Below, piece by piece: positions 16,751 through 24,003 of a stretch of DNA of 64,000 nucleotides (positions are counted from its first letter, which is position 1; each line of letters starts with the position of its first letter). Location: assembly GCF_046507575.1 (NCBI RefSeq), contig NZ_JBKFEY010000015.1, forward strand, positions 1 through 64,000. Direction: 5' to 3'. The position numbers and the translations under genes are program-made. Origin of the DNA: Pontitalea aquivivens. Lineage in GTDB: Bacteria; Pseudomonadota; Alphaproteobacteria; Rhodobacterales; Rhodobacteraceae. The notes beneath the pieces are model-generated. The model was not told the DNA's origin. It saw nothing but the letters and a program-made list of their open reading frames with translations, and made no database searches.

Positions 16751-16751
16751 A

Positions 16752-17030
16752 CTACAGCTCAGATGCTGGCGCTTGGCGCAAGGCAAACACCGGGTGCAAG
16801 ATTTCCCTACGGCCCGAGGCATCGCAGGCGCGGATATAGCCGACCTGCACAAAGTCAGGCGAACGGCGGGCCGCGTCAATCACAGATTTTATCTTGTTCA
16901 ACGGATGCCTCCGGCTTCCGCCAGATCGCTCATAGGCATCATGGCAAAGGGTCGGATCACCAGCCCACGCCCGCTTGGCACCCTGTTCAAGCATGACGGC
17001 TTTCAGGCATTGGGCGATAGGCTGGCGCAT
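16752..17030 (-). CDS. Hypothetical protein after relE
   Basis: A 92-residue protein of unknown function that converges on the polymerase gene. Its first codon lies 3-4 bp after the relE stop, and its ribosome site is weak, so translation is probably coupled to relE. The second half (KIKSVIDAARRSPDFVQVGYIRACD) contains a helix followed by a strand; no known motif. A GTG at 17033 is an alternative start. Confidence 0.5.
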   Translation of the reverse strand: MRQPIAQCLKAVMLEQGAKRAWAGDPTLCHDAYERSGGSRRHPLNKIKSVIDAARRSPDFVQVGYIRACDASGRREILHPVFALRQAPASEL

Positions 17031-17032
17031 CA

Positions 17033-17317
17033 CTAGACCCTGTTTGCCGCGTCCCGATAGACAGCGTTGCGTTCGCGCTTCCCGACCGCCACCACACTCA
17101 CGACAAGCTCTGCATCCCTGACCTCATAGACCAGACGATACCCGACAGATCGCAGCTTGATCTTGTAGCGGTTGGGCGATCCATGGAGCTTTGAAGCTGG
17201 CACATGCGGGTTCTCCAACCGCTCTGCCAGCTTCTTCTTGAATTGGGCGCGGATCGTAGCCCCAAGCCCGTCCCATTCCTTCTGGGCTTCCTCGCGGAAG
17301 CGCAGCTTATAGGTCAT
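17033..17317 (-). CDS. relE: RelE-type toxin
   Basis: A 94-residue RelE/ParE-superfamily toxin: YKLRFREEAQKEWDGL at the N-terminus, KLHGSPNRYKIKLRSVGYRLVYEV in the centre (only part of each motif quoted as markers of the fold) and the C-terminal basic VAVGKRER segment. RelE toxins cleave mRNA on the ribosome. It overlaps its antitoxin gene by 11 bp, the usual arrangement. Together they would stabilise the plasmid by post-segregational killing. Confidence 0.87.
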   Translation of the reverse strand: MTYKLRFREEAQKEWDGLGATIRAQFKKKLAERLENPHVPASKLHGSPNRYKIKLRSVGYRLVYEVRDAELVVSVVAVGKRERNAVYRDAANRV

Positions 17318-17555
17318 CGAGATTGACCGGGATTTCGCGGCTGTTGGCTCTGGCGTCCGCGATAGCGTTCAGCTCGGCGTCCTCGATCAGGTTCAGCATG
17401 GCCTCGTATTCGTCGGCCGGAACGCAATAGAACGCAGGTTCATTGCGGTTCAGGATCGCAACCGCCGACCCATTTCCCGCCGCCATGGTTCCCATGGGGT
17501 TGCGTTTCAACTCTGTCACGCTGGCGGTCACGCTCGCATGTATGGAATGTGCCAC
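17307..17555 (-). CDS. relB: RelB/Phd-type antitoxin
   Basis: An 82-residue antitoxin: the N-terminal DNA-binding part has TASVTELKRNPMG followed by AVAILNRNEPAFYCVPADEYE, typical of Phd/YefM/StbD proteins, and the C-terminus should wrap the toxin. The start is a GTG at 17555 with GGAGAAAG seven bases upstream. An inverted repeat AGCACTC...GGGTGCT at about 17591-17609 lies in the promoter and is a candidate autoregulatory operator. Confidence 0.8.
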   Translation of the reverse strand: MAHSIHASVTASVTELKRNPMGTMAAGNGSAVAILNRNEPAFYCVPADEYEAMLNLIEDAELNAIADARANSREIPVNLDDL

Positions 17556-17645
17556 GGGCTTTCTCCTTCGCACCCTAAACAGGGCATTAAATAGCACTCT
17601 TTCGGGTGCTTTTCAATACCCCGCTCGCGGCTGGCGGCATGACAG

Positions 17646-17864
17646 TCAGTTGGGTTGAAGCATAGCCACAAACATCTGGGCAGCTTCATATTCCTCGAAA
17701 ACGAAGTATTGCCGCGTAACCTCGTTCGGATCGTCATCTGATCGAACGTCGAGCGCGAGGCCGAAGCCTTCCGTAAAGGTGACAATCTCGGCGTGATCGG
17801 CAGACATGAGCGCGGCTATTTCCGCCTCGGTAGCCGGGCGGCTTGTGATGTTGTTGTGGCCCAT
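17646..17864 (-). CDS. Hypothetical small acidic protein
   Basis: A 72-residue acidic protein without recognised domain. The start at 17864 lies just inside the end of the preceding membrane-protein gene, so the two are in one operon. The C-terminal half (QYFVFEEYEAAQMFVAML) is amphipathic. It is followed by about 90 bp and the relBE promoter. Confidence 0.6.
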   Translation of the reverse strand: MGHNNITSRPATEAEIAALMSADHAEIVTFTEGFGLALDVRSDDDPNEVTRQYFVFEEYEAAQMFVAMLQPN

Positions 17865-17866
17865 CG

Positions 17867-18271
17867 TCACAACAACGCCCCGACGATCATCACATGCAGG
17901 CAGATCGTGCCGAGGCTCGCGATCAGTTGCGCAAGGGGGCCGCAACGGTCGCTGACCCATGCCATTACTGCGCCTGACACGAGGGAGAGGATGACCAGCG
18001 CCTTATGCTGCTCCATGAACCCGCTCACGGCGGCATCAAGCGCGCCAAAAGCGCTATCACCGGATAGACCGAAGAGAGTGTAGGCACCATCACCCAGCGT
18101 GGAGCTTCCCAGATCCATCAGCGCCGCAAACAGTCCGACAAAGCTGCCCCCGAGGACCAGGAGCATCCAGAAGCCCAAAACATAGAGCGTGGTCGCGAAC
18201 CCGAGACGGTAGCAACCCATGGCGGCTTCCTTGCGCATGGTGAAGCCGTGATTAGTGCTGTGCGAAGCCAT
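17867..18271 (-). CDS. Small membrane protein
   Basis: A 134-residue protein with three hydrophobic stretches (LYVLGFWMLLVLGGSFVGLFA, ALVILSLVSGAVMAW and LIASLGTICLHVMIVGAL in shortened description), so it should span the inner membrane. No family is recognised. ATG 18271 follows GAAAGGTGG, and a perfect TATTTAGATAGAG box lies 12-27 bp upstream on the coding strand, one of the best copies of the plasmid-wide motif. Confidence 0.65.
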   Translation of the reverse strand: MASHSTNHGFTMRKEAAMGCYRLGFATTLYVLGFWMLLVLGGSFVGLFAALMDLGSSTLGDGAYTLFGLSGDSAFGALDAAVSGFMEQHKALVILSLVSGAVMAWVSDRCGPLAQLIASLGTICLHVMIVGALL

Positions 18272-18283
18272 AATTCCACCTTT

Positions 18284-18298
18284 CTCTATCTAAATATG
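18284..18298 (-). promoter_or_regulatory. TATTTAGATAGAG box before the 18271 membrane gene
   Basis: Reads CATATTTAGATAGAG on the coding strand and is followed directly by the ribosome site. A TTGTATTT word continues on its far side. Confidence 0.55.
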
Positions 18299-18335
18299 AA
18301 TTGTATTTTGCCCGCGCTCCTGATTATGTTCAAGG

Positions 18336-18378
18336 CATATGTTCTTGATCCTATGCCGCATATGAGGAAACCCATATG
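18336..18378. promoter_or_regulatory. Triple CATATG cluster at the vapB start
   Basis: CATATG occurs at 18336-18341, 18359-18364 and 18373-18378, the last containing the vapB start codon. The hexamer is strongly clustered only here, at 195-240, at 39393-39456 and upstream of parA, suggesting a common DNA-binding protein. Confidence 0.5.
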
Positions 18379-18582
18379 GCTCTTTTCATCGACAATGAAG
18401 ACGTTGTGACCCTCGCCGCGCAGCTGGTCGCCGCGACCGGCAAAACGAAGGTTGCCGTGGTCAAGGAAGCCTTGGCGCATCACCTTCAGCAGATTCAATC
18501 TAAGCCATCGCTGACAGAAAGCATCCGGTCCTTGCAGGCCAGGGTGAAGGAAGACGGCTTCATCGCGCCGGGGGGCCAGTGA
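18376..18582 (+). CDS. vapB: VapB-type antitoxin
   Basis: A 68-residue antitoxin of the type paired with PIN toxins: MALFIDNEDVVTLAAQLVAATG with KTKVAVVKEALAHHL forming a short ribbon-helix-helix or SpoVT-like DNA-binding part, followed by a toxin-binding tail. The gene overlaps vapC by the TGATG arrangement. Three CATATG sites cover its start region and may serve in autoregulation. Confidence 0.85.
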   Translation: MALFIDNEDVVTLAAQLVAATGKTKVAVVKEALAHHLQQIQSKPSLTESIRSLQARVKEDGFIAPGGQ

Positions 18583-18998
18583 TGTTCATCGACAGCTCGG
18601 CCTTTCTGGCAATCCTTTTGGCCGACCCGGCCGCACCCGATCTTCTATCCCGCCTACAAGCCTCACGGCGCAAGCCGGTAACGACCGCCACCACCCGCCC
18701 CCAGGTGGTCATGACGCTGGCCGATAGTCGCGCCAGAGGACGCTCCATGACCCCAGAGGATGTGCAGCTTGCCACCGAAGCCTATGACGAGCTTCTGAAG
18801 CTGCTCGAATGCTCGGAGATCATGGTCACGAACAAGATCAGCCGCCTCGCGGTTGAGACGGCCGCAGTCTATGGCGTGAGCGCTGGGCACCCTGCCCAGC
18901 TGACCATGGCCGACTGCATGGCCTATGCCGGTGCCAAATCCTCGGGGATGCCCCTGCTCCACGCCAGCGAGCATTTTGCGGAGACGGACCTTGCGTAG
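18582..18998 (+). CDS. vapC: VapC-type PIN-domain ribonuclease toxin
   Basis: A 138-residue PIN-domain toxin. The first catalytic acid is Asp4 (FIDSSAF) and a later one Asp111 (LTMADCMAYA), with acidic residues between, as in other VapC toxins that cleave tRNA or rRNA in a metal-dependent way. ATG at 18582 overlaps the vapB stop. Its last codons overlap the TTG start of the downstream nuclease. Confidence 0.87.
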   Translation: MFIDSSAFLAILLADPAAPDLLSRLQASRRKPVTTATTRPQVVMTLADSRARGRSMTPEDVQLATEAYDELLKLLECSEIMVTNKISRLAVETAAVYGVSAGHPAQLTMADCMAYAGAKSSGMPLLHASEHFAETDLA

Positions 18999-19461
18999 CA
19001 TCCTGATCCTCGCCCTCATCGCCAACACGGCGACAGCAGCCATTGCCGGTGACGGCCTGGTCGGCCGAGTCTCCGTGATCGACGGCGACACCATCGAACT
19101 GCACGGCCAGCGCATCCGCCTCCACGGCATGGACGCGCCAGAGGCCCGGCAGCGGTGCTCACACCCTGACGGCTCCAAGTGGCGCTGCGGCCGAGAGGCT
19201 GCGTTCGCCCTCGACGACCTTCTTCAAGACCGCGTTCTGGTCTGTGATCGACGCGATCAGGACCGCTACGGGCGCATCATTGCCGTGTGCCGGGTAGGAT
19301 CGATCGATATAGGGGAATGGATGGTGCGGAATGGATGGGCGACAGCCTATCGCCGCTATTCTGCCGACTATGTTCCAGCCGAAGAAAAAGCCCGCGCCGA
19401 GGGGCGCGGGATCTGGTCAGGATCGTTCGAGAACCCCGAAGCGTGGCGCTGGGGCGGATGA
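18991..19461 (+). CDS. Secreted staphylococcal-nuclease-like thermonuclease
   Basis: A 156-residue SNase-fold nuclease with an N-terminal signal peptide (ILILALIANTATAAIA). The hallmark VIDGDTIELHGQRIRLHGMDAPE begins near residue 30 and DRYGR follows near residue 90, giving the Asp/Arg/Glu active-site residues of the family. Such exported nucleases often occur on alphaproteobacterial plasmids. The best start is TTG at 18991, with GGAGACGG upstream, overlapping the vapC stop; a longer ATG start at 18925 would destroy the signal peptide. It converges with the next minus-strand gene. Confidence 0.85.
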   Translation: MRSILILALIANTATAAIAGDGLVGRVSVIDGDTIELHGQRIRLHGMDAPEARQRCSHPDGSKWRCGREAAFALDDLLQDRVLVCDRRDQDRYGRIIAVCRVGSIDIGEWMVRNGWATAYRRYSADYVPAEEKARAEGRGIWSGSFENPEAWRWGG

Positions 19462-19466
19462 TCGGA

Positions 19467-19715
19467 TCAGCGCTGCCGCTTCAACCAAATCCCAGCGATG
19501 ACGCCAGCCAGCAGTAGAAGCGCCATGGCAAACCCAACCGCCACCGCCAGATAGAACCAAATGCCATCGGCTTCTGGTGTCAGGTCCACGGCATATGCTC
19601 GCCGCCCAAAACGCACTTCACCCCGATAAAGAGAAGCGCTCGGCACCCAGAACAGGACGCCGAGCGCAATAACAACCGCCACTTTCTCAAGGCCGGTTTT
19701 CAGCTGGTGGATCAA
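19467..19715 (-). CDS. Small two-pass membrane protein of the transfer block
   Basis: An 82-residue protein with two membrane segments (VAVVIALGVLFWV and FYLAVAVGFAMALLLLAGVIA) and a basic C-terminus (WLKRQR). The start is TTG overlapping the stop TGA of the upstream gene, so it is coupled. It closes the first Dot/Icm block. No family is recognised. Confidence 0.55.
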   Translation of the reverse strand: MIHQLKTGLEKVAVVIALGVLFWVPSASLYRGEVRFGRRAYAVDLTPEADGIWFYLAVAVGFAMALLLLAGVIAGIWLKRQR

Positions 19716-19948
19716 GCCTGCGATACCCCGCCAGCCTGTGCCGTCCTCGTCAGGTATTCCAGATGCGTCAGCGCTGTCGCCGGATCGTTGGGATAACCCG
19801 GCAGACTGACCAAGAAGCGCTCCACCTTTGGATGCTCCAAACCCGCCTCGATCAGGTCATCAAGCAGGGTTGCGCTGTTCACCGAAACCCCCGATCCGTC
19901 CAGGGCGTCCAACATTGACGCGGTGCGCTGTTCCCACATCGTGCTCAT
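19712..19948 (-). CDS. Hypothetical protein of the transfer block
   Basis: A 78-residue soluble protein (ATLLDDLIEAGLEHPKVERFL region helical). It overlaps its upstream neighbour, the LPD7-like gene, by 4 bp (ATGA-type) and its downstream neighbour likewise, so it belongs to the same operon. Function unknown. Confidence 0.6.
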   Translation of the reverse strand: MSTMWEQRTASMLDALDGSGVSVNSATLLDDLIEAGLEHPKVERFLVSLPGYPNDPATALTHLEYLTRTAQAGGVSQA

Positions 19949-21072
19949 GGCCGCACCCCCACGGCTGCGGTTTTCTGGGGGCTGGCCGGAACCGGATCGG
20001 CCGTCGCCATCGGATCGAAATCGTCGTCATCGCCCATGCCGAGGTCGATTTCTTCTTCCGGCACATCTTCATCAAAAACGATGCTCGCCACTGCGTTTTC
20101 CGTGTTCACCACGGCCTTGTCGGCTTCCGCCGATGCTTCCTTCTGGGCCTGCATAGCCGCCTCCTTTTTCAATCGACGCTCTTCCTGGATCGCCCGAATC
20201 CAAGCCTTGTCATCTTCCGGTTCCGCCGCTGGCGCAGGCGCTGCGGGTTCCGGCTTCGAGGCTTCGGCCGGGGCCGGGCTGTCGGACGCGGCCGGTGCCG
20301 TCTCCGGGCTTGCCTCGATCACTTCATCCTCATCCACGGGCTGTGCCTGCGGTTCGGGCGCGGCCGGGGCCTTTGCTGCGGCCGTTGGTGCTGCCGGTGC
20401 GGTCGCCTCGGCCGGGCTGGCGTGGAATTCTTCCGCTGCCTGGCGCTCTTCTGCGCTGGGCGCGGACAGAACTCCTTCGGCTTCCCGTCGCGCCCTGACC
20501 ATTTCAGCCAGGTCGCGGTTCGACAGTTTCAGATCGTGCTCGACAGCCATCTGCACCACGCGCTCTTTGAACTCGGTTGTGCCATTGACCTTGACGACAC
20601 CCCACCGCTGTTGTGCGAGCTGGAGCGATGCCAGCAGCGCGGCATCCTCTTCAAAGTCGGGCACATAGATGTTCTTGCCGTCATCCACGAATGAGGGCTT
20701 CGGACGGCCCTCATAATAGAACGCCACCTCCCGGCCGTGGATCTGCGGGCTGAACGCGCGAATGTCGCGGGCATCATCTGCCGGTTTGCCTTCGAGCTGA
20801 CGCAGAGCGGTCAGCTGGTGGGCTTCTTCGACGGCCAAGGCCAAGGCGTTCACGCTGACTTCTGGCGGCGTTTTCCCAAACATGCTTTTCGTGTTCGCTG
20901 TCAGGGCGTCCATCATGGCGCGGTGACGCAGTTGAAGAGCCTCGTATTCTGCCCGCTTCTTCGCGACTTCGGTGTTGTGTTGATCTTCCGCCTGCGCCTC
21001 GATCTCGGCCTGCTTGCGCGGCAACCGAGGATCAGAACCATCCGACAGATAGTTTTCTTGGTCTTCAGCCAT
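19945..21072 (-). CDS. LPD7-like protein with long Ala/Pro/Glu-rich linker
   Basis: A 375-residue soluble protein. Residues 1-80 are a charged coiled coil (EIEAQAEDQHNTEVAKKRAEYEAL). Residues 110-200 resemble the LPD7 domain found in large relaxases and polyvalent mobile-element proteins (FYYEGRPKPSFVDDGKNIYV and WGVVKVNGTTEFKERVVQMA). Residues 215-300 are a low-complexity Ala/Pro linker, followed by another charged helix and an acidic end. LPD7 parts usually accompany transferred or DNA-processing proteins, so this may be a relaxosome helper or a cargo protein. Start ATG 21072 follows GGGAGA. Confidence 0.65.
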   Translation of the reverse strand: MAEDQENYLSDGSDPRLPRKQAEIEAQAEDQHNTEVAKKRAEYEALQLRHRAMMDALTANTKSMFGKTPPEVSVNALALAVEEAHQLTALRQLEGKPADDARDIRAFSPQIHGREVAFYYEGRPKPSFVDDGKNIYVPDFEEDAALLASLQLAQQRWGVVKVNGTTEFKERVVQMAVEHDLKLSNRDLAEMVRARREAEGVLSAPSAEERQAAEEFHASPAEATAPAAPTAAAKAPAAPEPQAQPVDEDEVIEASPETAPAASDSPAPAEASKPEPAAPAPAAEPEDDKAWIRAIQEERRLKKEAAMQAQKEASAEADKAVVNTENAVASIVFDEDVPEEEIDLGMGDDDDFDPMATADPVPASPQKTAAVGVRP

Positions 21073-21099
21073 ATCTTGTCTCCCAGGTTGGGGGCGTCA

Positions 21100-22899
21100 T
21101 CAGGAGACGATGCGCCGGTCAGTCTTCTTGATTGTGATGGGCCTCCCGCCCACCGCCGCCGAGGCAGCGGCCGAGGCGTCGAAGCCTTGCAGGGCGCTAC
21201 TCACGTCAAGGGCACTCTGCGCCGCGCTCTTCTCGGCCTCTTTCTGGGCCTCGGCCCGCTCGACCTCGCGATAGATCGCTTCAAGGTCGAATGTCGCGCC
21301 GGTATCATCCATCACAGCGGAACGCTTGTAACCGGCGATAAACTCCTTGGTGACGAACCGCGCGGCCTGCCGCGACAGATCGTTGGCCGTGCGGCGCAGG
21401 AAGGGTGAATAGATAGGGGCACCAATCGCCTTCTCGGCGTTGTAGTGCTCCCACATGCCCATTGAATCGACCGTGCTGATCGGCTTGCCCAGATCGAGCA
21501 GGAACCGCCAGTGGTGGATCTCCACGAAGCGCATCCAACGCCACACATTGGGCGTATAGACCCCCATCTGCCGGGTGCGCTCAACCAGCGTCCCCAGAAG
21601 TCCGAAGCTGTAGGCGTTGGACCTCACCAGCTGAGTGCATTCCTCGGATGCCCGGATCAACCGCTCGGTCACTTTGTCCAGATAGGCCCGTTCCGCGGCC
21701 GAGGCCGGGGGAGAGTCTTTCCAGATAAACCTGGCCTTCTCATCCTGCCCGACCGGCCAGCGTTTACGATCTTCGAGACGGTGCATCGTCAGCACGTCCC
21801 ACATCAGATCACGCGCTTTCTTCACGGTCTTCATGGTGTCACCGCGCATCAGCTCCTTGCCGTCAACGGTCACGGTTTCGTGCAGATACTCGGCCAGCGT
21901 CACCAGATCGCGGGGCGATGCCTTATCCTTGCCCTTCTTCCCGGTCTTCTTGCTGGCTCGATCCTCAAGCCAAAGACTGTTCTCCGAGGCGCGATGCTTG
22001 TCATCGTCAAAGCCGAGGCGCAGCCTTCCGCCTTCCGCCTTCTTCATGGCGTTCAGCTCCAACCAGACTTCATCGGGAAACTTGTGCAGATCGAGGACGG
22101 CTCGCACATAGTCTTTTTCCTCGAAGAAGATCGAGTAATGCACCCGCGCCAAGGCGGGGGCCATGACCAGAACCATGTGGAACGGAAGGGCGTTTACCGC
22201 ACGGCGCACCGCGTCCAGATCATTCATGTTCTTGAGGTCAAGGAAGGGATTTCGCGGCCCAAAGGTGCCAGCGAAAAAGGACTGGATGCCGGTCTTATCG
22301 ACTTCCAGAAACGGATAGGGCAACGCCTCGGGGAAATCCGGGTTTGAATCGGGGCTTTTCCACTCGTCGGGAACCCCAATCCTCCGAATGAAACCGTGCT
22401 CTTGCAGGAAGGTCAGAGGGTGATACGGCAGTCGGCCATCACCTTTGGCTGACGACAGCTTGTAGTCCTTATAATCAAGGACGAAACGCACGGCCGGTTT
22501 GAAGATCGCAAACTTGTGCAGGATCTCCATCATCGACGGCGGCTTTTTGTGGGTGATAAAAGCGTCCAGGTGTTCGCTCGTCACCTTGTTGTGGGCAATG
22601 ATGCCGATAGTCATGATGCCGACCCCGGCAAGCACAGCTGTGGGAATCGAACTTTTGACCAGCGAAGCCAGGCTGAACACGTCACGATCCGTCTCCGCGA
22701 TGAACCGCCGCGCCTGCGGGAACAGGTCATCCCAGAATGTGCCGAACTCGACCATGCGAACCGTCTTGTAGAGGTTCGCCACCAGATCGGGCTTGGCGAT
22801 CCAGAAGGCCGCAAAGAGGATGCCCACGAAGAAAACCGCCATCGCGAGCATGATGCCAAGCGTCTGAAATTCCTGTTGCCGCTTGCTCTTTACTGCCAT
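21100..22899 (-). CDS. dotM: DotM/IcmP (TrbA-like) T4SS coupling-complex protein
   Basis: A 599-residue inner-membrane protein of the Dot/Icm coupling complex. Two N-terminal membrane segments (GIMLAMAVFFVGILFAAFWIA and AVLAGVGIMTIGII) precede a cytoplasmic domain. The family-typical block lies near residues 450-520: NAYSFGLLGTLVERTRQMGVYTPNVWRWMR in shortened form, then LWR-like HHWRFLLDLGKP and GMWEHYNAEKA, where the glutamate and histidine match IcmP/TrbA. In Legionella DotM works with DotL in substrate recognition. It is longer than Legionella DotM (about 380) through a central insertion and C-terminal extension. Confidence 0.82.
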   Translation of the reverse strand: MAVKSKRQQEFQTLGIMLAMAVFFVGILFAAFWIAKPDLVANLYKTVRMVEFGTFWDDLFPQARRFIAETDRDVFSLASLVKSSIPTAVLAGVGIMTIGIIAHNKVTSEHLDAFITHKKPPSMMEILHKFAIFKPAVRFVLDYKDYKLSSAKGDGRLPYHPLTFLQEHGFIRRIGVPDEWKSPDSNPDFPEALPYPFLEVDKTGIQSFFAGTFGPRNPFLDLKNMNDLDAVRRAVNALPFHMVLVMAPALARVHYSIFFEEKDYVRAVLDLHKFPDEVWLELNAMKKAEGGRLRLGFDDDKHRASENSLWLEDRASKKTGKKGKDKASPRDLVTLAEYLHETVTVDGKELMRGDTMKTVKKARDLMWDVLTMHRLEDRKRWPVGQDEKARFIWKDSPPASAAERAYLDKVTERLIRASEECTQLVRSNAYSFGLLGTLVERTRQMGVYTPNVWRWMRFVEIHHWRFLLDLGKPISTVDSMGMWEHYNAEKAIGAPIYSPFLRRTANDLSRQAARFVTKEFIAGYKRSAVMDDTGATFDLEAIYREVERAEAQKEAEKSAAQSALDVSSALQGFDASAAASAAVGGRPITIKKTDRRIVS

Positions 22900-22905
22900 T
22901 CTCGA

Positions 22906-23487
22906 TCACTCCGCGAAAAAGGAACTCACGCGAATATCGAAAAGGCCATGCGGATCATCGTAATCCAGCAGAACCTTTGCGATCCCCGAGCGCACCAAGG
23001 CATTGGTGAACTGTTCCTGGTAAGATTTCGGGACACCACCCTCATGGTAGGCCCATCGAAGCAGCAACGCTGGGGTGCGATTGCGCTCCCGGAAATTGGT
23101 ATCAGACATGAGCGCTTCCAGCGCCGTAGGGCCAAGGCTCTTGTGGCGAGCCACATCCCAGATCAGCGCAAGAAGATCTTCATTCCTTCTCGGCTCCCGT
23201 TCCACCTCTTCTTTTTTGGGGCCGGGCCGAACGTAGTCATTGACCGCTGATCCATCGATCAGCCGAAGCTCACCGCTCTCGATCAGCTTTTCAAAGCGTT
23301 CGCGCTGGGCGGCAGGCACTCCCTGACGCACACCACCCACCCACGGCCAGATAGACGTTGGGCGACGTTCAAAAAGCGCTGCAAATTCGGCCCGCGCCTT
23401 CTTGGTGTCACCAAAGTTGTGTCGGATCAGGGCAAGAACATTCTCGCCATAAACCTCGGTGTCTTCTTCTTTGCTCAAGTCTATCAC
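22906..23487 (-). CDS. Hypothetical protein between DotM and IcmD-like
   Basis: A 193-residue soluble protein without signal peptide. It contains a charged middle (RPGPKKEEVEREPRRNEDLL) and two helical parts. No family is recognised; in IncI plasmids proteins such as TraV or TraS occupy similar places, but I see no resemblance. The start GTG at 23487 touches AGAAGG; TTG at 23478 has better spacing. It ends 7 bp before DotM. Confidence 0.6.
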   Translation of the reverse strand: MIDLSKEEDTEVYGENVLALIRHNFGDTKKARAEFAALFERRPTSIWPWVGGVRQGVPAAQRERFEKLIESGELRLIDGSAVNDYVRPGPKKEEVEREPRRNEDLLALIWDVARHKSLGPTALEALMSDTNFRERNRTPALLLRWAYHEGGVPKSYQEQFTNALVRSGIAKVLLDYDDPHGLFDIRVSSFFAE

Positions 23488-23572
23488 CCTTCTGATTACG
23501 ATGGACTTTACCCATCGTCTTTCGGTTTACGGCGAACGTAGCACAAAGCCACGTTCGCCGCAGCCAGCGGGA

Positions 23573-23977
23573 TCAGGTCTTGGTGCCGACGACATATTCC
23601 ACGAAGACGAAGGTCAGAACGGAGAATACGCAGGTGCAGCCCCCGATGGCGATGGTCGCCAGGGCCATACCCTTGCCGGTGCGGCCGCTTTCGTCCTGGT
23701 TGGCCTTGTGCAGCAGGTAGAAGCCGAAGAGCGCGATCAGAAGGCCGATGGGCGCGGCCCAGACGATGGCCACGTCAGCGATCTTCTCCGCACCCGACTT
23801 GGCCGAGTCCACGTCCAGCGTGGTGTTCTGCGCCGCGACACGGGCATCCTCGACCTGCTGGATCGGGTTCAGCACGTCAGCAGTCTGCGCCATGGCCTGC
23901 TTGCCCGCCATCAGGGCGGTCGTGGCATAAACTGCCACAGCGAGCGGCGCGTCTTTGATCTTGTTCCAGATTTTCAT
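23573..23977 (-). CDS. IcmD/DotP-like (TraR-like) small membrane protein
   Basis: A 134-residue protein with a signal-like hydrophobic start (VAVYATTALMAGKQAMAQ), a short periplasmic loop, and two membrane segments (IVWAAPIGLLIALFGFYLL and GMALATIAIGGCTCVFSV). Size, topology and position next to DotO match IcmD of Legionella and TraR of R64, whose exact role is unknown. The ATG at 23977 is preceded by GGAAGG. Confidence 0.6.
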   Translation of the reverse strand: MKIWNKIKDAPLAVAVYATTALMAGKQAMAQTADVLNPIQQVEDARVAAQNTTLDVDSAKSGAEKIADVAIVWAAPIGLLIALFGFYLLHKANQDESGRTGKGMALATIAIGGCTCVFSVLTFVFVEYVVGTKT

Positions 23978-24003
23978 TTTATCACCTTCCACGTTGCCGG
24001 AGC

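Noticed and set aside
17591..17609. AGCACTC...GGGTGCT followed by TTTT as a plus-strand terminator
   Set aside because: No plus-strand gene ends there; its place in the relBE promoter makes an operator more likely.
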